DNA of 64,000 nucleotides from Faecalibacter rhinopitheci (GTDB lineage Bacteria; Bacteroidota; Bacteroidia; Flavobacteriales; Weeksellaceae). How positions within the stretch are numbered: position 1 is the first letter of the stretch; the number at the start of each line of letters is the position of its first letter. Of this stretch, positions 45,437 through 54,488 are shown one piece after another. Where the stretch lies: the NCBI RefSeq assembly GCF_015234135.1, contig NZ_JADGIK010000005.1, positions 222,216 to 286,215 on the forward strand, in the 5' to 3' direction. The notes beneath the pieces were generated by a model that did not search any database, had not been told where the DNA came from, and saw only the letters and a list, made by a program, of their open reading frames with translations. The position numbers and the translations under genes are program-made.

Positions 45437-46443
45437 TATTTTATTTTTTCAGATAATTCTAACATACGATTAATAGAAGCTAATGCTTTAATACGTAAAT
45501 CTTCATCCATCGTAATTTCTGGCAATTCATATTTCATGCACAAGTACAACTTTTCTAAAGTAGACAACTTCATATAAAAACATTCAGAACAATTACATGA
45601 TTCGTCTTGTACTAATGCCGGTATTAATTTTTTATTAGGTGCTAATTTTTGCATTTCATGAAGAATTCCTTCTTCTGTAGCAACAATAAATTCTTCTGCT
45701 TCATTTTCTACTACATAATCTAATAAACGAGATGTAGAACCAATAAAATGTGCGAATTTTAATAAATCTTCTTGTGCTTCTGGATGTGCAATTAACTTGG
45801 CTTTTGGGTATTCAGCCATTTGTTGAGCAATACGTTCTAATGAAAAAGCTTCGTGTACAATACAAGCTCCATCCCACAAAATCATATTTCTATTACACAC
45901 TTGATTTAAATATCTTCCTAAATTACGATCGGGAGCAAAAATAATTTCTTGATTTACTGGTAAAGAATTAATAATTTCTTCCGCATTAGACGATGTTACA
46001 ATAATATCCGATTCTGCTTTTACACCTGCATCACAATTAATATAACTTACCACAATTGCATTAGGGTGTTGCTCTCTTAAACCTCTTAAACCTTCTGCTG
46101 AACAAGAATCTGCTAAAGAACATCCTGCTTTTGTATCTGGAAGAACTACTTTTTTAGTGGGATTAAGAATCTTCGCTGCCTCGGCCATAAAATGAACTCC
46201 ACAAAAAACAATCATATCTGCTTCCGTCTTTGCAGCTGCCCTCGCTAATTGTAAAGAATCACCTAAATGGTCTGCTAAATCTTGAATTTCTCCTGATTGA
46301 TAATAATGCGCCAAGATAACGGCATTTTTTTCTTTACGGAGTTTATTAATCTCTTCAACTAAATCAATTCCTTCAGGAATTTCTAAGTTAAGATATCCTT
46401 TTTGGTCTAGTTTCTCAATTGCTTGATCAAGTGTATTATTCAT
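45436..46443 (-). CDS. nadA: Quinolinate synthase
   Basis: A 335-residue 4Fe-4S enzyme that condenses iminoaspartate and dihydroxyacetone phosphate into quinolinate. AHYYQSGEIQDLADHLGDSLQLARAA near the start, cysteines in VFCGVHFMAEAAKIL, GCSLADSC and the C-terminal ESCNCSECFYMKLSTLEKLY supply cluster ligands. First gene of the nad operon. TATTTTTG on the minus strand at 46495-46488 could be its -7 box. Confidence 0.95.
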   Translation of the reverse strand: MNNTLDQAIEKLDQKGYLNLEIPEGIDLVEEINKLRKEKNAVILAHYYQSGEIQDLADHLGDSLQLARAAAKTEADMIVFCGVHFMAEAAKILNPTKKVVLPDTKAGCSLADSCSAEGLRGLREQHPNAIVVSYINCDAGVKAESDIIVTSSNAEEIINSLPVNQEIIFAPDRNLGRYLNQVCNRNMILWDGACIVHEAFSLERIAQQMAEYPKAKLIAHPEAQEDLLKFAHFIGSTSRLLDYVVENEAEEFIVATEEGILHEMQKLAPNKKLIPALVQDESCNCSECFYMKLSTLEKLYLCMKYELPEITMDEDLRIKALASINRMLELSEKIK

Positions 46444-46687
46444 GATGGTTTTATGAAAGTATTGGTAATTCTCATTTTAATTGCATTCAAAAATAAAATT
46501 ATTTATCGAAGAAATCATTTAAAAATATCTCCAATAAAATGTTATCAATTTATAAAATTACATTTATAACCAATTTACTATGTTCTTATTGAATGTTTAT
46601 TGTATTTTTATACAAATCGAAAAGAATTTGAAATAAAATGTTCTATAAGAGTCAAAAAGCTATTAACTTTGCTCAAACATTACACAA

Positions 46688-48043
46688 ATGCAACAACGCG
46701 AAGATTTCTTATTAAAAGCTTACGAGCTTGGAATTATTAAATTTGGAAACTTTACTTTAAAAAGTGGGATTGAATCACCTTTCTACGTAGATTTAAGACC
46801 TTTAGCTTCTAGCCCTCAATTACTAAAAACATTAGCCAATAATTTATTAGACTTAGTTGACGATATACAATACGACTTAATCTGTGGTGTACCGTACGCA
46901 GCCTTACCAATGGCAACTACAATGAGTTTAACTTCTAATATTCCTTTAATCATCAAACGTAAAGAGAACAAAGGTTATGGAACAAAACGTATGGTTGAAG
47001 GTGTTTTTGAAAATGGACAATCTTGTTTATTAGTAGAAGATGTTATTACTTCTGGACAGTCTTTATTAGAAACTGTTGACCAAGTAGAAAGAGAAGGTTT
47101 AAAAGTAAGAGACATTGTTGTCGTATTAGATCGTGAACAAGGTGGTGTAGATAAATTAAAAGAACAAGGTTATAATGTTCGTACATTATTTACAATAAAC
47201 CAAGTGATTGATATTTTACATAAATATCATCGTTTATCGGATGATGAAGCAAAAAAAATCAAAGACTTTTTAGCTTTACCTCCCGAAGCTGTTCCATCTA
47301 AACAACGTATCGCTTTAGAAGATAAAAAAATTGTACATCCTGTAGGAAAACGTTTAGTAGAATTAGCACTTAAAAAACAATCGAATTTAATTGCTTCTGC
47401 TGATTTAATTACAACAGAAGAAATTTTAGATTTTGCTGATAAAGTTGGGGAACATATTGTTGCTTTAAAATTACACTCAGATATCATCCAGGATTTCTCG
47501 GATAACTTAATTGTTGAGTTGAAGAAAATTGCTCGCGAAAAAGAATTCTTATTATTCGAAGACCGCAAATTTGGAGATATCGGAAATACACAAGAATTAC
47601 AATTCAAGAAATCAATTTATAAAATTTCTGACTGGGCAGATTTAGTTACTGTACATCCAATTGGAGGATTTGAATCATTAAAAGTTTTTGAAAATACAGG
47701 TGTAATCACAATTGTTGAAATGTCTTCGAAAGGAACTTTAACAGATGATTATTACTTCTCTAAAGCTATTAATGTTTCTGAACAATCTGGAAATGTATTA
47801 GGAGCTGTTGCACAACGTCAAATTCCGGATAATTTATTATTATTTACTCCTGGTGTTAGTATTTCTTCTACTGGAGATAGTAAAGGTCAACAATACAACA
47901 CGCCAGAGTTAGTCTTCAAAAATTACCATACAGATTTTATGATTGTAGGTCGTGGAATTTACAAATCTGCTGATGTAAAAACAGCGGCTAAAGAATACCA
48001 AACATTAGGATGGATTTCTTACTTACAAAGTTTAAATGATTAA
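46688..48043 (+). CDS. pyrEF: Bifunctional orotate phosphoribosyltransferase / OMP decarboxylase (UMP synthase)
   Basis: A 451-residue fusion that performs the last two steps of UMP synthesis. Residues about 1-195 are PyrE with the PRPP loop VEDVITSG at 116-123; residues about 210-451 are PyrF. The decarboxylase signature FEDRKFGDIGNT has the catalytic D292-K294 and D297, in the form seen in eukaryote-like OMP decarboxylases. The PyrE-then-PyrF order equals eukaryotic UMPS. TAACTTTG at 46664-46671 may be its -7 promoter box. Single gene. Confidence 0.94.
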   Translation: MQQREDFLLKAYELGIIKFGNFTLKSGIESPFYVDLRPLASSPQLLKTLANNLLDLVDDIQYDLICGVPYAALPMATTMSLTSNIPLIIKRKENKGYGTKRMVEGVFENGQSCLLVEDVITSGQSLLETVDQVEREGLKVRDIVVVLDREQGGVDKLKEQGYNVRTLFTINQVIDILHKYHRLSDDEAKKIKDFLALPPEAVPSKQRIALEDKKIVHPVGKRLVELALKKQSNLIASADLITTEEILDFADKVGEHIVALKLHSDIIQDFSDNLIVELKKIAREKEFLLFEDRKFGDIGNTQELQFKKSIYKISDWADLVTVHPIGGFESLKVFENTGVITIVEMSSKGTLTDDYYFSKAINVSEQSGNVLGAVAQRQIPDNLLLFTPGVSISSTGDSKGQQYNTPELVFKNYHTDFMIVGRGIYKSADVKTAAKEYQTLGWISYLQSLND

Positions 48044-48063
48044 TCGAAAGATTTAACTATAAC

Positions 48064-48096
48064 AAAAAAGGAACTCGATTGAGTTCCTTTTTTTTA
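48064..48096. terminator. Bidirectional terminator after pyrEF
   Basis: GGAACTC/GAGTTCC stem, 4-nt loop, A-run before and eight T after; lies between convergent genes. Confidence 0.85.
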
Positions 48097-48103
48097 TTTT
48101 AAT

Positions 48104-48685
48104 TTATCGTAACACCTTAGTTTCCTTAATTCCTGACTTCAAGAAAAAATCATCCAATAAATTCATTTTCTGCATACATTTATCTCCTAATGTAATTTCT
48201 TCATTACTTGTTCTAAATTCATTACAATCAAAACATATTTCAATAAATTCTAATAAATTATCATCTTTATCTAAAAATAAAATAGCATTATTAGGCATAT
48301 AACATAAAGAATGCATACCTATGTTTAAATTTTTCTTATAACCGTAATTAAAAATAATATCTGTTAATTCATTTTTTTGATTGTCATTTAAGTAAATAAA
48401 CTCTTTGAATCTTTTTTTATCAAATAAATTTCTATCTTCTTTTAAGCTTCTGAAATAATCTTGCATTTCACTACCCATCACACTCACTCCTTTTTCTTTT
48501 GGTAAATACGTAGCTAAAACAACTTTAGCTGATATGTTATAAGGATATATTTTATTCCTTTCAGAAACAGTTAATTTATCCTGTTTTACACATGACATAT
48601 TTTTATAAAATAATTTTTGTTTGTATTGACTACCACAACTTATCAGTGTAAATAACCCAATTATTATAAAAATATATTTCATCAA
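48104..48685 (-). CDS. Lipoprotein of unknown function
   Basis: A 193-residue protein with a lipoprotein signal: hydrophobic segment then FTLISCGS, with the acylated Cys near residue 17. Mature part contains a few cysteines (SLCYMPN, EICFDCNEF) but no family I can name. Its ATG directly follows the M28 peptidase stop, so both are on one transcript. Either of the two initial Met codons may be used. Confidence 0.68.
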   Translation of the reverse strand: MMKYIFIIIGLFTLISCGSQYKQKLFYKNMSCVKQDKLTVSERNKIYPYNISAKVVLATYLPKEKGVSVMGSEMQDYFRSLKEDRNLFDKKRFKEFIYLNDNQKNELTDIIFNYGYKKNLNIGMHSLCYMPNNAILFLDKDDNLLEFIEICFDCNEFRTSNEEITLGDKCMQKMNLLDDFFLKSGIKETKVLR

Positions 48686-50143
48686 TTATTTCAAAATAAA
48701 TTTATACGTTAGTTTTTCACCAGAAGTTGTTTCTAATAAAATTATATATGCTCCTTTTGGTAACTGATTCAAGTTTATTTTATCGTTGTTATTTACTTGA
48801 TTTTTTGTTGCAACTTTTTGTCCTGCTACATTAATAACAGTCGCAGATTTTATTGTTTTATTGGACGGAACTTCAAAACCAACCGCTTTTTGATCTACAT
48901 AAAATTTGGCTTTAGTTTTATTTAAATTTACAACATCCAAAACCTCTGATCTTTTAGCTGCCTCAACAACAAATTCTAATCCTAATTTGGCAAATTTAGC
49001 GGCATGCGAACCATCTCCATTTTTATCAAAAGTATCGCTTGTGGTATGGATGTATGGATTAGAATCATTGAATGATGCTTCAAACGGGAATGCTGCGGGA
49101 TATCCTTTCATAGCCCAAGAATAATGATCTGAACATCCATAGTTACAACGCGTAGTTGCATATGTAAACTTATGGTCTCCAAATGAATTATATTCTTCCA
49201 TCAACTCATATAAAAATAAGTTTAAATCATTATTATTAAAACTATCAATAGATACATATACATCTTTAGAAGAACCTTTGTAAGCTGTCATATCAAATTG
49301 TACATATCCAAAAACGTCTTTTCCTTGGTTTTTGTATTGAGTTGCAATTTCGTTAGAACCTACTAGCCCTATTTCCTCCGCAGCATAAGCCATAAATTCA
49401 ACGGTTTTTTGAGGCTTATAATCATTCGCTAACAAGACTCTTATAATTTCTGTAATTGTAGCAATTCCTGACGCATTATCATCAGATCCTGGCGCATAAG
49501 TTTTATTTGACCCTCCAACTATAGAATCTAAGTGTCCGCCCACTATAACATATTGAGAAGCGTTTTCATTCCCTTTTATTGTTAAAACAACAGATTTCAT
49601 TGGAGTGTTCACATGGCTAACTATCCGAACACTAATATCCTCTGTCCTATTAGCAGCGGCAATCAAATTTTCCCATCTTACTTTTAAATCCTCCGCAGCT
49701 TCATTAGCTTGGGCTGAGAGATGATATCTAGATCCGTAAGATTCTAAATGTTGCATAACTTCTTCGATGTTCTGTTTATTTACATCATCTAATAATGTTT
49801 TTACATATTCTTGATTAGTAATCGAATATTCTAATACCGTACGTGACATTTCTAGTGGACTATTAATCGTATTTAATGCATTACTTTCAGTAGCATGAAA
49901 CATATAACCTGGTCCATGAGAAAGAATTTTCTGATGCAATTCATGTGTCACTTCTGGATGAATATATACAGAGGCTAAATCATTATTAATAGCAATTATT
50001 TCAATTAAATCGGAATGAGATAACTTTAGTTCTTGTGCATGTTTTGCCTCCATAGAAGCATAAATAAATTCTTCTCTATTCTGAGCAAAAAGATTTGCCG
50101 CAAAAAGAAGACTTAAAGATAAAAATGTAGATTTCAAATTCAT
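48686..50143 (-). CDS. Secreted M28-family zinc aminopeptidase with type IX sorting tail
   Basis: A 485-residue exported metallopeptidase. Signal peptide about 1-20 (ending NLFAQ), a pro-region about 21-165, and the M28 core with VGGHLDSIVGG, APGSDDNASGIATITEI and AYAAEEIGLVGS, which supply the zinc ligands and general base. The last 75 residues, ending in GAYIILLETTSGEKLTYKFILK, are a type A C-terminal sorting domain used by the type IX secretion system of Bacteroidota. It is exported as a free-amino-end peptidase for peptide nutrition. Followed at once by a lipoprotein gene. Confidence 0.92.
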   Translation of the reverse strand: MNLKSTFLSLSLLFAANLFAQNREEFIYASMEAKHAQELKLSHSDLIEIIAINNDLASVYIHPEVTHELHQKILSHGPGYMFHATESNALNTINSPLEMSRTVLEYSITNQEYVKTLLDDVNKQNIEEVMQHLESYGSRYHLSAQANEAAEDLKVRWENLIAAANRTEDISVRIVSHVNTPMKSVVLTIKGNENASQYVIVGGHLDSIVGGSNKTYAPGSDDNASGIATITEIIRVLLANDYKPQKTVEFMAYAAEEIGLVGSNEIATQYKNQGKDVFGYVQFDMTAYKGSSKDVYVSIDSFNNNDLNLFLYELMEEYNSFGDHKFTYATTRCNYGCSDHYSWAMKGYPAAFPFEASFNDSNPYIHTTSDTFDKNGDGSHAAKFAKLGLEFVVEAAKRSEVLDVVNLNKTKAKFYVDQKAVGFEVPSNKTIKSATVINVAGQKVATKNQVNNNDKINLNQLPKGAYIILLETTSGEKLTYKFILK

Positions 50144-50204
50144 ATAGTGTTAATTAACAATCTAAAATACTATTAATTAAATGAAAAATATCGTTATAAA
50201 TAAA

Positions 50205-50232
50205 AAAAGTCGTTGCAATGCAACGACTTTTA
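50205..50232 (-). terminator. Terminator after trmB
   Basis: GTCGTTGC/GCAACGAC stem with 3-nt loop, A-run and T-run. Confidence 0.8.
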
Positions 50233-50261
50233 AAATCAAATAATTTGATGAAAATCAATAA

Positions 50262-50939
50262 TTAGTCTTTAAACTGAAACTTGATATATGTAATTGTTTT
50301 ACCTAATGCTTTAAATTTTTCTTCGTAATAAGTCTGTACTTCTGTTACGATTTTAGGCAATTCTGTATTATCTGGATGATACACATTATGCGATGACTTG
50401 ATTACCTTGTGTCCTAATAACTGAATCATACCATGCGTATAACCGTGTAAAAATTCTGAATCAGTTTTCAAGTTGACAGTACCTTCAGGTTTTAGAATCT
50501 TATTATATTTTTCTAAAAACTCAGGATTAGTCAAACGATGCACTGTTCTTCTAAATTTAATTTGTGGATCTGGGAAAGTAATCCAAATTTCACTTACTTC
50601 ATTTTCAGCAAATATTTGATCGATTAATTCAATTTGAGTTCTTATAAATCCAACATTATTTAAGTCTTCTTCTAAAGCAGTCTTGGCTCCTCTCCAAAAA
50701 CGAGCACCTTTAATATCAACTCCAATAAAATTACGATCAGCCTCACGACGAGCCATTGCAACAGTATATTCTCCTTTTCCACAACCCAATTCTAATACAA
50801 TTGGATTATCGTTTTTAAAGAAGTCTTTATTCCAATTTCCTTTTAAAGGAAAATTATTTACTGCTTCCTCACGTGTTGGTTGAACTACATTTTCAAAAGT
50901 TTTGTTTTCGTTAAATCTTCTGATTTTATCTTTTCCCAT
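50262..50939 (-). CDS. trmB: tRNA (guanine-N7-)-methyltransferase
   Basis: A 225-residue SAM-dependent methylase that forms m7G46 in tRNA. SAM motif VLELGCGKGEYTVAMARREADRNFIGVDIKGARFW, then IWITFPDPQIKFRRTVHRLTNPEFLEKY, the TrmB signature, and a final LPKIVTEVQTYYEEKFKALGKTITYIKF. Single gene, divergent from the membrane protein at 51085. Confidence 0.95.
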   Translation of the reverse strand: MGKDKIRRFNENKTFENVVQPTREEAVNNFPLKGNWNKDFFKNDNPIVLELGCGKGEYTVAMARREADRNFIGVDIKGARFWRGAKTALEEDLNNVGFIRTQIELIDQIFAENEVSEIWITFPDPQIKFRRTVHRLTNPEFLEKYNKILKPEGTVNLKTDSEFLHGYTHGMIQLLGHKVIKSSHNVYHPDNTELPKIVTEVQTYYEEKFKALGKTITYIKFQFKD

Positions 50940-51084
50940 TTCGGACTAATTAATTTTGGCAAAATTACAAGAATTTACTGAATACTAAAAACATCCACTT
51001 TTTATAAAATCGGACAATATGCTATTAATTTATTAATAATGTGAAAAGGTTTACTATTTTTGTAAAGATTTAAAAAATTAAAAA

Positions 51085-51501
51085 ATGGATTTTATTAAAC
51101 AATTACATAGTGGTTGGGCTTATTTAACGATCTTAATGGGTGTTATTTTTGTAGTATTAACTTTAGTTTACGCAATATCTAAAAAAGATACTGATAACGT
51201 AATTAAAAAGATTGGATTAATTACTACAATTGCTTTCCACGTACAATTATTAGTAGGTTTAGTATATTACATCATGCGTTTTACAGCGATGGAAGGTGCT
51301 GGAAACATTATGAAAAGTGATATCTTACGTTTTACATTTTTAGAGCATCCAATGATGATGATTGCAGCTGTGGCTTTTATGACAATAGCGAATGCAAAAT
51401 TAAAACGTTCTAATATTGTACCTATGACTGTTGTTATTTTTGCTCTAGTATCTATGGCATGTTTATTATCAAGAATTCCTTGGACAATTTGGTTAGGATA
51501 A
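51085..51501 (+). CDS. Four-helix membrane protein with in-membrane histidines
   Basis: A 138-residue protein with four hydrophobic segments (about 13-35, 42-65, 84-102, 109-130). Histidines sit at or near the membrane segments: HSGW at about 8-11, AFHVQLLVG near 52 and LEHPMMMI near 91. This pattern resembles small b-type cytochrome or CtaA-like proteins, but no CxxCH or other clear signature is present. TATTTTTG at 51055-51062 may be its -7 box. Function unknown. Confidence 0.72.
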   Translation: MDFIKQLHSGWAYLTILMGVIFVVLTLVYAISKKDTDNVIKKIGLITTIAFHVQLLVGLVYYIMRFTAMEGAGNIMKSDILRFTFLEHPMMMIAAVAFMTIANAKLKRSNIVPMTVVIFALVSMACLLSRIPWTIWLG

Positions 51502-51515
51502 TCTGACTTTAAAAT

Positions 51516-51552
51516 AAAAAAAAAGAGTATTAATATTAATACTCTTTTTTTT
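51516..51552 (+). terminator. Palindromic terminator
   Basis: A palindrome with half-site AGAGTATTAAT and A-run/T-run flanks, right after the membrane protein gene. Confidence 0.8.
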
Positions 51553-51659
51553 ATTTTTACTTTTAAGTTATCTTAAAAATATATATGTTAATTCTTTTTA
51601 TAATGCTTATTTGGCATTAGAATTGAATGTTTACCATTACAAAGTTAAAATATTATTGA

Positions 51660-52136
51660 ATGAAAATGTGGAAATATATACTCTCTTTAGTATTGATTGT
51701 TACATCTATTAATTTATTTGCGCAACAACAATTCAATACTTCAAATACCAACATTGATTACGAATTAGAAACTGGAACATTAAATATTACATCTCGTTTA
51801 TACACTGTCGCTATTGAGAAAGCTGTTGGAGAAAAAACAACGAATAAATCTTCTTTTGATGCTAAGCTTAAAAATTATATCAATAATAAAGTAGATCTTA
51901 AAATAAATGGTAAACCTGTAAATGTATCTTATTACGGTTTCCAAACAAATGAACAAACTACGAGAATATATTTGAAAGTAGAAAAGCTAAATGATATTTC
52001 TTCCTTAGATATAAGACTTGCACTATTAATGGATACTTATAGTGATCAACAAAATTTTATGAAAATTGATATAAAAAATAATCGTAAAAGTTTTGTGATA
52101 AGAAAAGATACTGAAGTAGTAAAAATAAATTTTTAA
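51660..52136 (+). CDS. DUF6702-like exported protein
   Basis: A 158-residue protein with a signal peptide (about 1-22, ending INLFAQ). The pattern NIDYELETGTLNITSRLYTVAIEKAV, then KLKNYINNKVDLKINGKPVNVSYYGFQ and a final FVIRKDTEVVKINF, resembles DUF6702 proteins of Bacteroidota, which are small periplasmic beta-sandwich domains. Function unknown. Single gene; ends at a strong terminator. Confidence 0.7.
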   Translation: MKMWKYILSLVLIVTSINLFAQQQFNTSNTNIDYELETGTLNITSRLYTVAIEKAVGEKTTNKSSFDAKLKNYINNKVDLKINGKPVNVSYYGFQTNEQTTRIYLKVEKLNDISSLDIRLALLMDTYSDQQNFMKIDIKNNRKSFVIRKDTEVVKINF

Positions 52137-52137
52137 T

Positions 52138-52169
52138 AAAAAAAGCGCCTCACAAATGAGGCGCTTTTT
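52138..52169. terminator. Bidirectional terminator
   Basis: AAAAAGCGCCTC/GAGGCGCTTTTT stem with a 6-nt loop between convergent genes. Confidence 0.88.
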
Positions 52170-52174
52170 CTTTA

Positions 52175-53434
52175 TTAAAAATTATCTCTTACTAACCTGA
52201 TTAATTTTTCATTTTCGTTTCTTACCCAAGAAGCATTTTTAGTTACATGATCATTCATTAAACTAAAAATATAAGTTTTACCAGAATTAGATTTTACATA
52301 ACCACTTAGTGTTATGGTATGAGATAAAGTTCCTGTTTTTGCAAAAACATAAGGTTGGACTCCATCTTTATATCTATTTTTTATAGTTCCTGTTTTTCCT
52401 CCGACTGGGAAAATGGAAAATAATCTTGATTCAGGAAACTCTTTATACATTTTATCTAAAACTTGTACCAAATTTTGTGGGGTAAACATATTATATCGTG
52501 ATAATCCTGATCCATCTACCCAAATTGGTTTTTGTTTAAGATCCGTAAAATATTTATCAGTAATTGTTTTAATTGTTTGTACTGAACTTAATTTACCGTT
52601 CATTGTACTTGAAGAAACAATTAATAAATGTTCTGCCAAAAAATTATCACTTTCTTCCATCATTTCTTTATAAACTTTATCTGCCAAAGTGCTATAAAAA
52701 ATACTTGAAGGCGAAGGCATTGGTGCTTTCGACATTTCTACAGGTTTACCTACAATTTCAATAATTGTGTTTTTAATGACATCTTCTTGCACAATAAACG
52801 GAACCTTTACTGTAGATGAACGTGCTCCTATATAAAATTGATTGGTATAAAAATCCCTTGCTTCTGCAGATTCTTTTACCTTTATATTGTCCTTAAATAC
52901 TGTAGGAAAAGTTTTTAGATTTGTACCAGATTTAGAAATTGTTAATAAATTTTCATTAATAGGAAATTGACTACGTTCTGGTGAATATTTTTTTCTAAAA
53001 TCATCCCATGTCCAACCTGGTAAAAAAGATTCTTCATCAAAATTATTCCAATGCAAAATAATCTTTGATCCTTTATTTTTTAAAAATTCTAAAACTTTAG
53101 GATTTTTGAATTTTGGATGCATAAATGTAGGATCTCCTGTTCCTTCGATATGCAATTCGTCTCCTCTAATTGCATATTTAAATGCAGGAATCGAATCGGG
53201 TAAAGATTTCATTGCAGCATATAAAGTGAAAATTTTGGCATTAGATGCTGGAGTAAAAAATTTATTACCATTATAGCTAAAAACCTCTTTCTTTTCTTGT
53301 GGATCGTATAAATAAAACCCAGTAAACTGTGTTTGATAAAATTCACTGTCTAGATGTTTTTGTAACAATTCAGTTTGGCCAAATAATAAATTTGATAAAA
53401 AAACAGCTAGTAAACTATAAATTAATTTATTCAT
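52175..53434 (-). CDS. dacB: D-alanyl-D-alanine carboxypeptidase/endopeptidase (S13, PBP4-type)
   Basis: A 419-residue periplasmic penicillin-binding protein that trims pentapeptides and cleaves cross-links. Signal peptide about 1-19. The catalytic SxxK is in FFTPASNAKIFT; the second motif is in VDGSGLSRYN; the third is VFAKTGTLSHTITLSGYV near the C-terminus. A second KTGT (GGKTGTIK) lies just before. ATG overlaps the mscS-like stop by one base, so it is co-translated with the channel gene. Confidence 0.9.
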   Translation of the reverse strand: MNKLIYSLLAVFLSNLLFGQTELLQKHLDSEFYQTQFTGFYLYDPQEKKEVFSYNGNKFFTPASNAKIFTLYAAMKSLPDSIPAFKYAIRGDELHIEGTGDPTFMHPKFKNPKVLEFLKNKGSKIILHWNNFDEESFLPGWTWDDFRKKYSPERSQFPINENLLTISKSGTNLKTFPTVFKDNIKVKESAEARDFYTNQFYIGARSSTVKVPFIVQEDVIKNTIIEIVGKPVEMSKAPMPSPSSIFYSTLADKVYKEMMEESDNFLAEHLLIVSSSTMNGKLSSVQTIKTITDKYFTDLKQKPIWVDGSGLSRYNMFTPQNLVQVLDKMYKEFPESRLFSIFPVGGKTGTIKNRYKDGVQPYVFAKTGTLSHTITLSGYVKSNSGKTYIFSLMNDHVTKNASWVRNENEKLIRLVRDNF

Positions 53435-54324
53435 TATTTCGCTACATTTTCCTCTGTTGGCTGATTTCTTACAATCATTTCCGTATGTGGATATGGAATA
53501 GAAATATTATTTTTATCTAATGCATATTTTACATTACGATGCATACGCCAATATGCAGACCAATAATTTTCTGATTTTGTCATGCATCTTACAGCAAGAT
53601 TTACACTACTATCTCCAAACTCTAAGATCTCAACTGTCATGTTCTGATCTTGTTCTACTAATTCTTCATTTTTCATTACATTTAAAATAACCTCTTTAGC
53701 TTGATCAAAATCATCATCATAAGAAATTCCTATTTGAACATCTAAACGACGAAATTCTTTTGTGGAATAATTAGTAATTGGATTATTAAACAAACTTCCG
53801 TTAGGTAATGTGATTATTTGCCCTTTTGCAGTTGCTAAAACTGTATTTAAAATACTAATTGATTCTACAGTTCCCTCATTTCCTTGAGAAACAATATAAT
53901 CTCCAACTTTAAAAGGTTTAAAAATAATAATCAAAATTCCGGCAGCAAAATTAGATAGTGATCCTTGTAATGCTAAACCAACTGCTAATCCTACCCCACC
54001 AATAGCTGCGATAAATCCTGATGCATTAAGTCCTAAACGGTCAACAACAAAAATAACGATGACAATTTTAAGAACGATATTAATAATTGGAATTAAAAAT
54101 GTACGAATGGATAAATCTACATTTCGAGCAATCATTCTTTTTTCTACAAGGTTTTTTAATTTTGATGATATCCAAAAACCTATTGTTAATGTTAGGATGG
54201 CAGAAACTAAACTCCATCCAATGTCAGAACCTTTTGTAATTAATATATTGGTTAAATATTCAATATCTTTTAGAGGCATTTTTACAACATCTTCTAAACT
54301 GTCGGGCTGATTAACTTGAGGCAT
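53434..54324 (-). CDS. Small-conductance mechanosensitive channel (MscS family)
   Basis: A 296-residue inner-membrane channel. Three membrane segments, the last one the pore-lining AAIGGVGLAVGLALQGSLSNFAAGILIIIF, followed by the MscS beta domain FKVGDYIVSQGNEGTVESISILNTVLATAKGQIITLPNGSLFNNPITNYS and a C-terminal alpha/beta domain. It opens under osmotic down-shock. It overlaps dacB by one base, so turgor control and wall trimming are encoded together. Confidence 0.92.
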   Translation of the reverse strand: MPQVNQPDSLEDVVKMPLKDIEYLTNILITKGSDIGWSLVSAILTLTIGFWISSKLKNLVEKRMIARNVDLSIRTFLIPIINIVLKIVIVIFVVDRLGLNASGFIAAIGGVGLAVGLALQGSLSNFAAGILIIIFKPFKVGDYIVSQGNEGTVESISILNTVLATAKGQIITLPNGSLFNNPITNYSTKEFRRLDVQIGISYDDDFDQAKEVILNVMKNEELVEQDQNMTVEILEFGDSSVNLAVRCMTKSENYWSAYWRMHRNVKYALDKNNISIPYPHTEMIVRNQPTEENVAK

Positions 54325-54488
54325 ATTTTAATTTTTTATTTATTCTATAAAGATAAAAATAATGTAATTTTTTAGATCATATATACTACATACAATATCT
54401 AAAAATAAGATTAAACTTTTCATAATATTTTTGGCATAATATTAGTTGTTATAAGTAATTAATAACCAACACTTTTAAATAACATTCT

